From NCBI RefSeq assembly GCF_001682855.1, contig NZ_MAQW01000030.1, positions 1 through 55,273 on the forward strand: 55,273 bases of DNA. The letters run 5' to 3'. Origin of the DNA: Bacillus sp. FJAT-27264. Its GTDB lineage: Bacteria; Bacillota; Bacilli; Paenibacillales; Paenibacillaceae. The notes beneath the pieces were generated by a model. That model did no database searches and had not been told where the DNA came from. It was given only the letters and a program-made list of their open reading frames with translations. Position 1 is the first letter of the stretch. Every line of letters begins with the position of its first letter. Below are positions 7,512 to 17,185 of this stretch, one piece after another. The position numbers were made by a program, and so were the translations under genes.

Positions 7512-8645
7512 ATGTTACTACAGGGAAAACAACGCTGGGCAAGTGTAGGGCTAATCCTATTCTTTGTGCTGCTGGCCGGTCTGACATTATTCAGTAATAC
7601 CCTAGAGACGGCAATGCTGCCGAAAGTGACCACCGAGAACCCTTCAAGTAAGCTTCTGGTGCATCATATTAAAGGCAGTGGCATCCTCACGCCGGTGAAG
7701 GTAAAGACACTCAACAGCGATAACGGCTGGCTGATCAGCGAAGTGCATGTGAAGGAGAAGGATCGCGTAAAAAAAGGACAGCTGCTAGTGACTTTCGACA
7801 GCACCAAGTCGCAAGAAGAGCTGCTGGAGGCGGAATACCAGCTCAAGAAGCATGACTTGAACCGGGAAAAGCTAAAAGAGCAGTATATTGTCGCTGGAAA
7901 TGCCGAAGACGAAGAAGGGATGATCAGTGCCAAACGGGAACTGGATATCAACACATTGGATCGGAACAGTCTCCAGCGCAATATAGAACGGCTAAAACGT
8001 GAGCTAAGTAAAAGCAGGGCCATCCACGCTCCGTTTAATGGAAGGATTATTGAATTACCAGCAGAGCGAGGAATGATGATTGGGCAGGGGCAAAAGCTCA
8101 TGACAATTGTCCAACTAAGTGAAGGGTATGAATTTTCGTTCACATTAGATAAGGATGCGGCAGCGATGCTGCAGGAGGGTGAGAAGATTCCCGTTCAATT
8201 GAAAGGAAAAGAAAAGGAAAAGTTCACTGGCACGTTATCCAAGATCACGATTGCTGCCCCAGCCCCAGGCCCAAATGAAAAGGGTGAGGGCGGTCAAAAT
8301 GCGTCTGAGAGTGCGGATAAGCGGAAAATCGTTATGACACTACCGGCAGAAGGAACGGAGGGAGATGAGGCGGCGTCGGTGACCATAAAAAAGGAGCCCG
8401 CAGAGCAAGGACTGGTGATCCGAAATGAGCTAATCAAGAGTGATGGAGAGAGCAGCTATGTATGGGTGGTCCGTGAGAATAGAGGCACACTTGGTACGAC
8501 CTATAGGGTTCAAAAGGCGTATGTTGTCAAAGGTGACATCGTAGATAAAGAAACGATTATTCTGGGCGGGCTTTTGAAGGATGAGCAATTGATTGCAGAA
8601 TCAAGTGAACCCTTGCAGGAGGGCAATCGAATAAGACTAAAATGA
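7512..8645 (+). CDS. HlyD-like membrane fusion / efflux adaptor protein
   Basis: 377 aa. One N-terminal TM (WASVGLILFFVLLAGLTLF), then a biotinyl-lipoyl-like half (NGWLISEVHVKEKDRVKKGQLLVTFD), a coiled-coil hairpin at about residues 85-165 and the second lipoyl half (AIHAPFNGRIIELPAERG), then a beta-barrel region. This is the order seen in HlyD/MacA-type adaptors. No MacB, RND or ABC exporter follows; the next gene is a large exported protein. Start ATG 7512 has AGGAG 6 nt upstream; ATG 7497 is possible. Confidence 0.82.
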   Translation: MLLQGKQRWASVGLILFFVLLAGLTLFSNTLETAMLPKVTTENPSSKLLVHHIKGSGILTPVKVKTLNSDNGWLISEVHVKEKDRVKKGQLLVTFDSTKSQEELLEAEYQLKKHDLNREKLKEQYIVAGNAEDEEGMISAKRELDINTLDRNSLQRNIERLKRELSKSRAIHAPFNGRIIELPAERGMMIGQGQKLMTIVQLSEGYEFSFTLDKDAAAMLQEGEKIPVQLKGKEKEKFTGTLSKITIAAPAPGPNEKGEGGQNASESADKRKIVMTLPAEGTEGDEAASVTIKKEPAEQGLVIRNELIKSDGESSYVWVVRENRGTLGTTYRVQKAYVVKGDIVDKETIILGGLLKDEQLIAESSEPLQEGNRIRLK

Positions 8646-8672
8646 GCAAGAATGAAAGCAGGAGGGAGTGTA

Positions 8673-11183
8673 ATGAACAAACTTAGAACAACTGGTGCGG
8701 CCATACTGCTGAGTGCCACTCTTTTCATTCAGACAGCGGGCTATGGGGTATATACGACTTCTGCAAGTGCTGCTCCTGCTGCGCCTGCTGCGCCTCAAGG
8801 TTTTACATTGGATCAGTTAGGAACGATAGTCCTGAAGAACGGGGTTAGCGTCAAATTGACCGATGTCAATCTGATGGAGCAGGATAACGGGAATATACTA
8901 ACCTACTCATTCACTTATACGAATGATACCAATAGCAGCGTTCTTTTAAAAGACTATTTCAATAAAGTGACTACTCCGGGAGGTACCGTTGTCCAAGGCA
9001 ATACAGTGACCAGCAGTACATACGCCAAATCTATTCCCGCTAAATCTACTCAGAGTGTCACTTATTATGTGAATATCGGCAAGGCTAATAAGATTAACGG
9101 GATGAAGATATCCTTATATACTTGGGATTTCAACAGTGCAGATTTCCGGAGACAGCTGGGGACCTTTGCCGTTCCTGCTGCCTATTCTATCATCGTTCCC
9201 CAAGATCAGAGTAAAAATCTGACACTGAACAACCAGTTGGTTAGCACCAAGGCAGAGAGCTTGCAAATCTACAAATATAATGGAAAAGTATATGCAAAAG
9301 TGGGCATCAGCTTCTCCAATCTCGGCACAAAGGTTCTGGAGGACTTGAATTTGAAAGGATACCTTGCCTCGGCGGGAGGCTCGATTTTTAAACTGTCCTT
9401 GGATGATACGGTAGGAGCGAATCATAAAGTGCAGCCCAAGGAGAAAAAAACAATCTTTTTCCTAACGGAAATCCCTTCCTATATTAAAACAGATAAAATG
9501 CGTCTACAGTTCTCCCAGGAGGACAGTGCGCTGAAGATGGAGCTACCGGTGGCAACCTATTATCTTCCGACAGCTACTACGCCAAATCTCGTGGTCCCGA
9601 GTACTGTGGTGAAGAAGATTCTGATCAGCAATAACACGGTAGAAACTGAGCTGAAAAGTGCAAAGGTAGCTGCAAGCGGCAATTCGGCCAAGTGGGCGCT
9701 AAAATTCCGGGTGAAAAATAGCGGCAATAAATCCGTTACGCTACCTGCATATAAGCTGGAAGTGAAAGCGTCGGAAGGTTTAAGCTTCCCGGTAGATTCC
9801 AAGGCATTCGCGAGTCTGACGCTAAAGCCACTGGAAGAGAAGACCATCGACCTGACCGCTGAGGTTCCATTATCGGTAGATCAGGCCAAGTTACAGTTAC
9901 AGTTGGTAGAGCCTGCTGCGGAGGGGAAGATTATTTTCCCGACGGCCTACTATCAGATTCCGTATTCGCTGCAAAGTAACCAGTGGCAGGATTCAGAATA
10001 TATGGTAGATAACAATCATGGCAGGTTCGGTGTAAAGCTCGCAAATATTCAACGGCTGCCATGGCTTGATAAAGACCAAATGGTGGTCAAAATCAACATT
10101 CGCAACCTGCAATCGACTTCCGTGCAGCTCCCTACCCTTAAAGGGATTGTCATGGCTGAGGACAACAATGTTAGCAATACATCGCAGGTGGTGACGGAGG
10201 ACACCCAAACGATTCTGGCTCCGAATGAGACGGCGGCCGTCTATGTGCTGTTCACAGTTCCTTATGCGTATACATTTAATCATTTAAAGATTGAACTCCA
10301 GGAAACGGTAGGAGAGGAGAAGGAGAACTTCCTGACCTTGAACACTACCCAACTGTATAACCAGGTAAAAGAGATCGAACCTCTCAGCCCCTTCAAGCTG
10401 GAGTTAGTAGGGAAGAAAGCAGAGATCGTTGAGCTTCTTACCACTATCTATCCGGGCACAGGGTCCAACATCATGTACACAGAATTGGTCATGAGCAATG
10501 AGGAGAAGCGCAGAGCCGATCAGGCGCAGCTTGTGGCGTACTACAAAACGCAGGACAATTACTACTATGAAGCCAAGGTCAGCCAGTCGGAAACGCCACC
10601 GGGTCCTAACGGGAAAAGCTTGGTGACCGTCTGGAGCAAGATTCCCGCGAATGTGGATCCCTCCAAGCTGGTACTCTATCTGGGCGCAGGGGTGGCTGAT
10701 GGCAAGCTAACCTCTCCTGGTGGCAAACCCACCGGTTTTATCAACACGGTGTCGCTAGGACTAAACATGGTTAATGCGGAGCCGCAAAACAATCTGCTGG
10801 GCATAAATATGTCTCCATATACGCTATCCATTACGGATGCGAATGCCACAGTTACTGTTGGCAGCGATACACTGAATGCGGTGTTGAATTACAATCTTGA
10901 AGTTAGCAATTTGTATGAAGCCGGTCCATATGAACATAAGCTTGTGCTGGAACTCGTTGATCCACTGGGGCAGTCCATGTCTCAGACGCTGAATTTTGGT
11001 ACAGATCTTCAGGTAGGGAGCTTCAAACGATATGCGATGACGTTAACTAGTAATGGATATAAGACGCTGGGTGGAGGAGCGATTCGGTTGAATGTATACG
11101 ATGAATTCCACGGGCAGCGTAAGCAGTTGGCAACACAGACGTTTAAGCTTACTTCGCTAAGCAAGAAAAGCGACCAGCAGTAA
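8673..11183 (+). CDS. Large exported protein with repeated beta-sandwich-like domains
   Basis: 836 aa with a Sec signal peptide (KLRTTGAAILLSATLFIQTAGYG, cleavage probably after ASA). The mature part has about six similar segments of 100-120 residues, each with alternating strands and phrases such as LTYSFTYTNDTNSSV, VGISFSNLGTKVL, LKFRVKNSGNKSV, VKINIRNLQSTSV and LNYNLEVSNLYEA, closing with statements like PAKSTQSVTYYVNI and LKPLEEKTIDLTAEVP. This resembles Ig-like or DUF4352-type extracellular domains. No catalytic motif is visible. Last gene of the ABC/HlyD operon and followed by a terminator. Start ATG 8673 follows AGGAGGGAG. It probably acts at the cell surface with the HlyD-like protein; function not recognised. 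Confidence 0.75.
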   Translation: MNKLRTTGAAILLSATLFIQTAGYGVYTTSASAAPAAPAAPQGFTLDQLGTIVLKNGVSVKLTDVNLMEQDNGNILTYSFTYTNDTNSSVLLKDYFNKVTTPGGTVVQGNTVTSSTYAKSIPAKSTQSVTYYVNIGKANKINGMKISLYTWDFNSADFRRQLGTFAVPAAYSIIVPQDQSKNLTLNNQLVSTKAESLQIYKYNGKVYAKVGISFSNLGTKVLEDLNLKGYLASAGGSIFKLSLDDTVGANHKVQPKEKKTIFFLTEIPSYIKTDKMRLQFSQEDSALKMELPVATYYLPTATTPNLVVPSTVVKKILISNNTVETELKSAKVAASGNSAKWALKFRVKNSGNKSVTLPAYKLEVKASEGLSFPVDSKAFASLTLKPLEEKTIDLTAEVPLSVDQAKLQLQLVEPAAEGKIIFPTAYYQIPYSLQSNQWQDSEYMVDNNHGRFGVKLANIQRLPWLDKDQMVVKINIRNLQSTSVQLPTLKGIVMAEDNNVSNTSQVVTEDTQTILAPNETAAVYVLFTVPYAYTFNHLKIELQETVGEEKENFLTLNTTQLYNQVKEIEPLSPFKLELVGKKAEIVELLTTIYPGTGSNIMYTELVMSNEEKRRADQAQLVAYYKTQDNYYYEAKVSQSETPPGPNGKSLVTVWSKIPANVDPSKLVLYLGAGVADGKLTSPGGKPTGFINTVSLGLNMVNAEPQNNLLGINMSPYTLSITDANATVTVGSDTLNAVLNYNLEVSNLYEAGPYEHKLVLELVDPLGQSMSQTLNFGTDLQVGSFKRYAMTLTSNGYKTLGGGAIRLNVYDEFHGQRKQLATQTFKLTSLSKKSDQQ

Positions 11184-11212
11184 ATGGGATGTTGTTATTA
11201 AATAAGAAAAAG

Positions 11213-11250
11213 AAGAAGCCGTGAGGGAAGTCTCACGGCTTCTTTGCGCG
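11213..11250. terminator. Bidirectional intrinsic terminator
   Basis: A 13-bp perfect stem, 11213-11225 with 11232-11244. It serves the plus-strand operon and possibly the convergent AraC gene. T-rich tracts on the minus strand at 11262-11280 add a second stop for AraC. Confidence 0.85.
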
Positions 11251-11281
11251 CTATATAAGATGAATAAAAAATAAAAAAGCA

Positions 11282-12037
11282 CTAATTAGCTCTATTATTG
11301 ATACGGAAAGTGCGTGGGGTCAGGCCAATCTCCCGTTTGAACATATTGCAGAACTGGGCGTCATTCACAAAGCCTGAAGCAGCAGAGACTTCAGAGATAT
11401 GCATTTGTGTGTGCTTGAGCAGTGATTTGGCATAATCCAGACGCTTTAGAAGAAGATAACGCAGCGGTGAGCAGCCATAACGTTCTTTGAACAAATGGCG
11501 GAACCGGTCATAGCTATAGCCGGACATCTCTGCCAGGGAGCCTATCGGCAGTTTTTGCCGATAATGCTCGTCCATATAATTCATAACATATTGCACACGG
11601 TCCTCCGAAAGCGACGGCGATCCTGTAGCTCCGAGCAAGCGGAGTAAGTGAACAGTGATTTCGCTCATCTGAAGATTCAGCAGCTCCGCAAAACCTTCAC
11701 GCTTCCGGCAAAACTCCTCTTTCATCCGGAGCATGTTCTGCAGCACAGTCTGTTCTTTATCATCTTCATAAACCCCGGCCAGCGCATTCATCTGCGGGTT
11801 ATCGCAATGAAAACCTACGAATAAAATATCGGCCTCAGGCTGATGGTTCTCGTCATGCTTGGTATTTGGCGGGATCAGTGAGAAGGAGGAGTTACGAAAA
11901 TGATAGCTTCGCGTCCCAACGTTACAGGTTCCCAATCCTTTTATATAGTAAACCAGTTCGTAGCATTCATGCTGATGCGGGGGGATATAAGTTCCAGATT
12001 CATGCTCTGCGCTTACAATATATAGAACACGTACCAT
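11282..12037 (-). CDS. AraC-family transcriptional regulator with cupin domain
   Basis: 251 aa. N-terminal cupin-like half (IPPHQHECYELVYYIKGLGTCNVG) that would bind a small ligand, C-terminal pair of helix-turn-helix motifs (IGSLAEMSGYSYDRFRHLFKE, and ISEVSAASGFVNDAQFCNMFKRE...GLTPRTFR). ATG 12037 is preceded by AAGGAGGATCAAC. Divergent from a nucleoside importer operon, so it is a likely second regulator of it, in addition to the PurBox-like sites in the shared spacer. Confidence 0.92.
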   Translation of the reverse strand: MVRVLYIVSAEHESGTYIPPHQHECYELVYYIKGLGTCNVGTRSYHFRNSSFSLIPPNTKHDENHQPEADILFVGFHCDNPQMNALAGVYEDDKEQTVLQNMLRMKEEFCRKREGFAELLNLQMSEITVHLLRLLGATGSPSLSEDRVQYVMNYMDEHYRQKLPIGSLAEMSGYSYDRFRHLFKERYGCSPLRYLLLKRLDYAKSLLKHTQMHISEVSAASGFVNDAQFCNMFKREIGLTPRTFRINNRAN

Positions 12038-12373
12038 GTTGATCCTCCTTGTTGAGTCTTTTAGCCGAATCGTACAAAAATATGACCGAAACTATATAAT
12101 TATTTGTAATGATATTTGTTATGATCGTATCAGTTAAACCGAATATTCGCAACCTGACCGGCCATCTCGTTCGGAAATTGATTCGGTTTATGCAGGGGAA
12201 TATCATGAAAACATCCATTTTTTAATGAAAATAGGAAAAATTCATGATTATCATTATTTGGTTTACATTTTCAAACTAGAAATAGACTAACGTAAATTGT
12301 GCAAATCTTTGACTATCGGAAAAGACCGGTTCTGACAAAACGACCAACTACAAACAGGGGTGTGACTAGGAAA
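12038..12373. other. Divergent regulatory spacer
   Basis: Spacer of 336 bp between the AraC gene and the nucleoside-binding lipoprotein gene. It holds PurBox-like sequences (12135-12190) and is AT-rich at 12200-12310, where the plus-strand promoter should lie. No convincing -35/-10 pair was picked, and no ORF or riboswitch fold was seen. Confidence 0.6.
12135..12190. promoter_or_regulatory. PurBox-like sites (predicted PurR operator)
   Basis: TAAACCGAATATT at 12135-12147 fits the Bacillus PurBox consensus AWWWCCGAACWWT with one C to T change. Inverted copies follow: CGTTCGGAAATT around 12168-12179 and ATTCGGTTTA at 12181-12190. The gap of 26 nt between CCGAA and the first TTCGG is close to that of known PurBox pairs. 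It lies upstream of a purine/nucleoside uptake operon. Confidence 0.55.
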
Positions 12374-13513
12374 ATGAAAAAGAAGGTTCTGGCATTAATG
12401 CTACTGACAGTAATGGTACTGGTAACGGCATGTGGTAGCGGTGCATCCAATAATGGGACGTCCACAGCGAACGGAAACCAGACGGCAGAAGGCGGAGAGT
12501 CGGCTTCGGCTGGCAAACTGAAGGTCGTACTGATTATTCCAGGCACGCTGGGAGATAAATCTTTTTTTGATGCGGCGAACAACGGTCTCCAGAAAGTGAA
12601 GGAAGAGCTGGGTGCAGAAACCAAGGTCGTTGAGATGGGTACAGATAAAACCAAATGGGAGCCTACGTTTAATGATATCGCGGCTGGGGATTGGGACGTT
12701 ATCATCTCCGGTGGCTCTGAGATTACAGAAATGTTCAACGCTACAGCAGAAGCTAATCCAGATAAAAAATTCATCAACTATGATACGGACATCGACGAGG
12801 CTCCGGCTAATATGTACAACATGTCTTATGCGACTAATGAGGTTTCTTTCCTCGCAGGCGCAGTTGCAGCCTTGACAACACAGTCCGATCTGCCGAATGC
12901 CAACAAGGATAATGTGATTGGTTTTGTAGGTGGTATGGACATCCCTGGAATCAATGCTTTCCTGGTAGGATACATTCAAGGTGCACAGTATGTCGATCCA
13001 AGTGTAAAGGTAGCGGTGTCCTATGCAGGTGACTTCGTCAACCCGGCCAAGGGCAAGGAACTATCGCTGATTCAGTACAATTCCGGTGTAGACGTGATTT
13101 TTAATGTAGCTGGTGGTACAGGCCTCGGCATCTTCGATGCAGCTAAAGAGAAGAAGAAATATGCAATTGGTGTCGATTCCGACCAAGCGGCGCTGATTAA
13201 AGATACTGACGCTGAAAAGGCTAACCTTATCATTACTTCGGCAATCAAAAAAATTGATATGGCGATTCTAGGGGCTGTGAAAAAGCTCCAGAACGGTACT
13301 CTTGAAATGGGTAAACGAGATGTACTGAGCTTCGTGGATGACGGTGTAGGTATTGCAGAGAACGATATCTACAAAAAAGTTCTGCCAGCGGACCTCCAAG
13401 CTAAAGCGGATGAAGTGAAGCAAAAACTCATTAACAAAGAAATCAAGGTAGATAACGCAATGGGGATGGAAACTTCGGAAGTGGAAGCGATCCGTAATGC
13501 GGTTAAACCTTAA
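12374..13513 (+). CDS. BMP-family nucleoside-binding lipoprotein
   Basis: 379 aa. Signal with lipobox VTAC (Cys20). Body matches the basic membrane protein / PnrA family: GTLGDKSFFDAANNGLQKV near the start, NMSYATNEVSFLAGAVAAL, NVIGFVGGMDIPGINAFLVGY and DVIFNVAGGTGLGIFDAA. Family members deliver purine nucleosides to an ABC importer, and the three transporter genes follow at once. ATG 12374 is preferred over an upstream in-frame ATG because it gives a proper signal peptide. Confidence 0.93.
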   Translation: MKKKVLALMLLTVMVLVTACGSGASNNGTSTANGNQTAEGGESASAGKLKVVLIIPGTLGDKSFFDAANNGLQKVKEELGAETKVVEMGTDKTKWEPTFNDIAAGDWDVIISGGSEITEMFNATAEANPDKKFINYDTDIDEAPANMYNMSYATNEVSFLAGAVAALTTQSDLPNANKDNVIGFVGGMDIPGINAFLVGYIQGAQYVDPSVKVAVSYAGDFVNPAKGKELSLIQYNSGVDVIFNVAGGTGLGIFDAAKEKKKYAIGVDSDQAALIKDTDAEKANLIITSAIKKIDMAILGAVKKLQNGTLEMGKRDVLSFVDDGVGIAENDIYKKVLPADLQAKADEVKQKLINKEIKVDNAMGMETSEVEAIRNAVKP

Positions 13514-13593
13514 TTCCATAAAAGATCAATATTCCAAAATATAAGTTTCGACACTGATTGTCATGACTTCCAAGTTGAAAGGCGTTGAGACCT

Positions 13594-15156
13594 ATGCAAA
13601 CCGCTCTGCTGGAGATGCGGGGAATTACCAAAGTATATCCAAACGGCGTTGTTGCGAACAAAGATGTTCATTTTTCGCTTCGTGCAGGCGAGATTCATGC
13701 GATTGCCGGTGAAAATGGGGCGGGCAAGTCAACACTCATGAAGATCATTTTCGGCATGGAAGAGCCGAGCGAGGGCGAGATTTATATCAAAGGCGAGAAG
13801 GTGCGGCTGCAATCTCCTCAGGATGCTATTGATCGCGGGATCGGCATGGTGCACCAGCACTTTATGCTGGTGCCTTCATTCACCGTGGCGGAGAACATGG
13901 TGCTGGGGATGGAGCCGCGCCGGGGTGTTGGCATCAACTATGCCGAAGCTGTACGGATGACCGAGGAGACGGCACGCAAATACAACCTTGCCGTGAATCC
14001 CAAGGCGAAGGTGGAAGATCTGACCGTCGGCATGAAGCAGAAGGTCGAAATTCTGAAAGCCTTGCTGCGCGGCGCCAAGATCTTGATCTTGGACGAGCCT
14101 ACGGCGGTGCTGACGCCGCAGGAGACAGAGGAGCTGTTCCGAGAGCTGACGCAGCTTAAGGAGCAGGGCCATACGATTGTTTTTATCTCGCATAAGTTGA
14201 AAGAGGTCAAGGCTATTTGTGACCGGATTACTATTATGCGCAGCGGACGGAGTGAAGGGGTATTTCAGACGGCTGATGTTACCGAGCAGGAGATCTCACG
14301 GCTGATGGTCGGCCGGGATGTGGTGCTGAAATACGATAAAGAAACAGCTCCGGATGGTGGTCGGGTACTGACAGTTGAGCAATTGAACGTCAACGATCAG
14401 CAAGGTAAGGCATTACTCACAGATATCAATTTCGCGGTACATGGCGGTCAGATTGTCGGAATTGCCGGAGTCGAGGGCAATGGGCAGACACAACTGATTG
14501 AAGCCTTGACCGGGGGACTTACCGGGGTGTTCAGCAGTGGGGCAGTGAAGGTAAAAGGAAAGGACATCCTTAATTCGAGCCTGCTGGATATCCGCCAGCA
14601 GGGCGTCGCTTATATCCCTGAAGACCGGATGCGCCAGGGGGCCGCGGGAGAAGCTAGCATTTCCGATAACCTGATCTCTACTCGCTACCGCTCCAAAGAG
14701 ATGAACCGGGGCCCGTTTCTGAATGGATCAAAGATTGCCGCACTGGCAGCTTCGCTCGTTGAGGAATTCAAGGTGCGCTGTTCTGGTCCTGCTCAGCAGA
14801 TCGGAATGTTATCGGGAGGCAATATGCAGAAGGTAGTTGTTGCCAGAGAATGTTCAACAGGTCCTGACCTATTGATTGCTGAGCAGCCTACTCGGGGTGT
14901 TGACATTGGCGCGGCTCAATTCATTCATAAGAAGCTCTTGGAGCTGCGACAAGCTGGCAGTGCTGTCCTGCTTGTGTCGGCAGACTTGAACGAAATCCTG
15001 GAGATCAGTGATGTACTCTTGGTCATGTATGAGGGGCAGATTGTCGCTTCCTTCGAGAAGCCTTCTGCAGTAAGTGAAGAGGAGCTTGGATTATATATGC
15101 TGGGAATCAAGCGGCAAAATGAGCGGCAGACCGGGGAGGCCACAGAACATGTTTAA
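13594..15156 (+). CDS. Nucleoside ABC importer ATPase (two fused nucleotide-binding domains)
   Basis: 520 aa. First domain: Walker A GENGAGKST at 39-47, signature TVGMKQKVEILKAL, Walker B ILILDEPT. Second domain from about residue 260: IAGVEGNGQTQLIEAL instead of a consensus Walker A, then LSGGNMQKVVVAREC, IAEQPTRGVDIGA. This is the standard RbsA/NupO/YufO arrangement with a degenerate second Walker A. It powers the two permeases that follow. ATG 13594 follows GAAAGGCG. Confidence 0.93.
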   Translation: MQTALLEMRGITKVYPNGVVANKDVHFSLRAGEIHAIAGENGAGKSTLMKIIFGMEEPSEGEIYIKGEKVRLQSPQDAIDRGIGMVHQHFMLVPSFTVAENMVLGMEPRRGVGINYAEAVRMTEETARKYNLAVNPKAKVEDLTVGMKQKVEILKALLRGAKILILDEPTAVLTPQETEELFRELTQLKEQGHTIVFISHKLKEVKAICDRITIMRSGRSEGVFQTADVTEQEISRLMVGRDVVLKYDKETAPDGGRVLTVEQLNVNDQQGKALLTDINFAVHGGQIVGIAGVEGNGQTQLIEALTGGLTGVFSSGAVKVKGKDILNSSLLDIRQQGVAYIPEDRMRQGAAGEASISDNLISTRYRSKEMNRGPFLNGSKIAALAASLVEEFKVRCSGPAQQIGMLSGGNMQKVVVARECSTGPDLLIAEQPTRGVDIGAAQFIHKKLLELRQAGSAVLLVSADLNEILEISDVLLVMYEGQIVASFEKPSAVSEEELGLYMLGIKRQNERQTGEATEHV

Positions 15157-16195
15157 ATCCAAATATTTCGAGGTCATCCGGACAACAGCGGTCATTGTGA
15201 TCTCACTGGCGATTGCCTTTCTAATCATTTCGCTCGTCAGCGATCATCCGGTCAAGACCATCGGGATTTTTCTGCTGGAGCCGCTTTCGACTAAAGGACA
15301 TATCGGGAATGTCGTTGAGATGGCCATCCCGCTCATGTTTACGGGGCTGGCGGTATCGCTTCTGTTCCGTGCGAACATGTTCAACTTGGGTGCTGAAGGT
15401 ATTTTCTATTTCTCGGGCGTCGTAACTTCTGTGCTGGCGATCCACTTGACCCTGAACAGCTGGCTGCATCCGCTGGTGGCGATTGCCGCCGGATCGATTG
15501 TCGGAGCGCTGTTGTCGGCGATTCCGGGGATACTTAAGGCCAAATGGAATGCCAATGAGCTGGTGACCTCCTTGATGTTCAACAATATTTTATTCGGCAT
15601 CGGATTGTATCTGTTGAACTATCATTTGCGGGATGCCAAAGCCTTCGCGAACGTCTCTTACAAATTCGAGAAAACGGCGCAGCTGAGCAAAATTTTTCAG
15701 GGCACACGCATTCATACCGGACTCATTATCGTGGTCGTGCTGATTGTGCTGGCGCATCTGTTTCTTTATAAAACCAAATGGGGCTATGAGCTGCGCATGA
15801 CGGGAATCAACCGGGAGTTTGCCCGCTACTCCGGCATGAAGACAGCCAAAGTTATTATTATGGTCCACCTGATCGCCGGATTTATCGCAGGGATGGGCGG
15901 ATCGGTGGAGGTGCTGGGGATGTATAGCCGCTTCCAATGGACGTCTTTGCCGGGTTACGGACTGGATGGGGCGCTGGTGGCGATGCTGGCTAAGAACAAC
16001 CCGCTGTCTGTCATCGCATCGGCGCTCTTCCTGGCTTATATCCGGATCGGTGCGGATCTGATGTCCCGCTTGTCAGATGTCCCGTCTGAGATGATCTCGA
16101 TCATCCAAGCGGTAATTATTCTATTGATCTCGGCGGAGCAGTTCCTGAAGTTCTGGAAGAACCGGATGCTGCTGAAGGAGGCCAAGGAAGCATGA
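15149..16195 (+). CDS. Nucleoside ABC importer permease 1 (NupP/YufP-like)
   Basis: 348 aa with about eight to ten TM helices and the BPD_transp_2 phrases SLLFRANMFNLGAEGIFYFSG, NELVTSLMFNNILFGIGLYL and GYGLDGALVAMLAKNNPL. Start ATG 15149 is 18 nt after GGGGAGG and overlaps the ATPase stop by 8 bp; an in-frame ATG at 15119 is the alternative. Pairs with the next gene. Confidence 0.9.
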   Translation: MFKSKYFEVIRTTAVIVISLAIAFLIISLVSDHPVKTIGIFLLEPLSTKGHIGNVVEMAIPLMFTGLAVSLLFRANMFNLGAEGIFYFSGVVTSVLAIHLTLNSWLHPLVAIAAGSIVGALLSAIPGILKAKWNANELVTSLMFNNILFGIGLYLLNYHLRDAKAFANVSYKFEKTAQLSKIFQGTRIHTGLIIVVVLIVLAHLFLYKTKWGYELRMTGINREFARYSGMKTAKVIIMVHLIAGFIAGMGGSVEVLGMYSRFQWTSLPGYGLDGALVAMLAKNNPLSVIASALFLAYIRIGADLMSRLSDVPSEMISIIQAVIILLISAEQFLKFWKNRMLLKEAKEA

Positions 16196-17130
16196 ACAGC
16201 CTGCTTAATGTTATTTTGACAACAGACTTTGCGTTCTCGGTTCTCCGGGTGACGACCCCGATTCTATTCGCGGCTCTGGGGGCTCTGATCTCTAATCGTG
16301 CTGGCATCATTAACATCGGGATGGAGGGCATTATGCTTGTCTCGGCCCTGGCCGGTGTTATTGTCAGCTCCTATACCGGGAGCGCTTGGGTGGGACTACT
16401 GGGCGCGGTGCTGGCAGGAACGCTGATTGCGGGAATTCTGGCTTTTTTCACCCTCCAATTCAAAACCCATATTATTCTCGGCGGGGTAGCGATCAACATG
16501 TTCGCTTCGGGTGGTACGGTGTTTCTACTGTATCTGCTTAGCGGGGATAAGGGTTCATCTACTTCGCTGCCAAGCAAGGTGCTGCCAAGTATCGATATCC
16601 CTGTTCTAAAAAATATTCCTGTGCTGGGCCCGATCCTGTCGGGACATCACATTCTGACCTACCTTTCCATCGTAGCGGTCTTCGTCGTCTACTATCTGCT
16701 CAACCGTACGCCGCTGGGGCTGCGTATCCGTTCGGTCGGAGAGAATCCGCATGCGGCACAGTCGGTCGGTGTCAGTGTGGTGAAAATCCAGTATATGGCG
16801 CTGCTGCTCAGCGGATTTTTTGCCGGACTGGGCGGGGCCTACATGTCGATGGGCTATCTTTCGCTCTTCACACGGGACATGGTGGCTGGACGCGGCTGGA
16901 TTGCCATTGCGGCAGAGTCGATGGGGCGAAGCACAACGGTAGGCACGGCGCTGACCTCATTGTTGTTCGGGGCGGCGGATGCACTTTCGAATGCCTTGCA
17001 AGTTCTTAAAATTCCGGCAGAGCTGATTGCTACGTTACCTTATGTAGCGACAGTCATCGGACTGGTCATCTATGCGGTCTCCGAGACGCGGAAGAAGAAC
17101 CGCAAAGTGAAAAGTCCGGTCGTTAAGTAG
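16192..17130 (+). CDS. Nucleoside ABC importer permease 2 (NupQ/YufQ-like)
   Basis: 312 aa, about eight TM helices, motif SNRAGIINIGMEGIMLVSALAGV and AGRGWIAIAAESMGRSTTVGTALTSLLFGAADAL, typical of the second permease of nucleoside importers. ATG overlaps the previous stop (ATGA) and AGGAGG lies upstream, so translation is coupled. Confidence 0.92.
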   Translation: MNSLLNVILTTDFAFSVLRVTTPILFAALGALISNRAGIINIGMEGIMLVSALAGVIVSSYTGSAWVGLLGAVLAGTLIAGILAFFTLQFKTHIILGGVAINMFASGGTVFLLYLLSGDKGSSTSLPSKVLPSIDIPVLKNIPVLGPILSGHHILTYLSIVAVFVVYYLLNRTPLGLRIRSVGENPHAAQSVGVSVVKIQYMALLLSGFFAGLGGAYMSMGYLSLFTRDMVAGRGWIAIAAESMGRSTTVGTALTSLLFGAADALSNALQVLKIPAELIATLPYVATVIGLVIYAVSETRKKNRKVKSPVVK

Positions 17131-17185
17131 AAATAGTGGAGAGAGCATATACAGACAGACTTACAAGATGAGGAGCGACACAACT

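Noticed and set aside
11251..11279. Sequence CTATATAAGATGAATAAAAA like the left arm of the hairpin repeat
   Set aside because: Similar for about 28 AT-rich bases only; no other part of the repeat is present, so a remnant cannot be told from chance.
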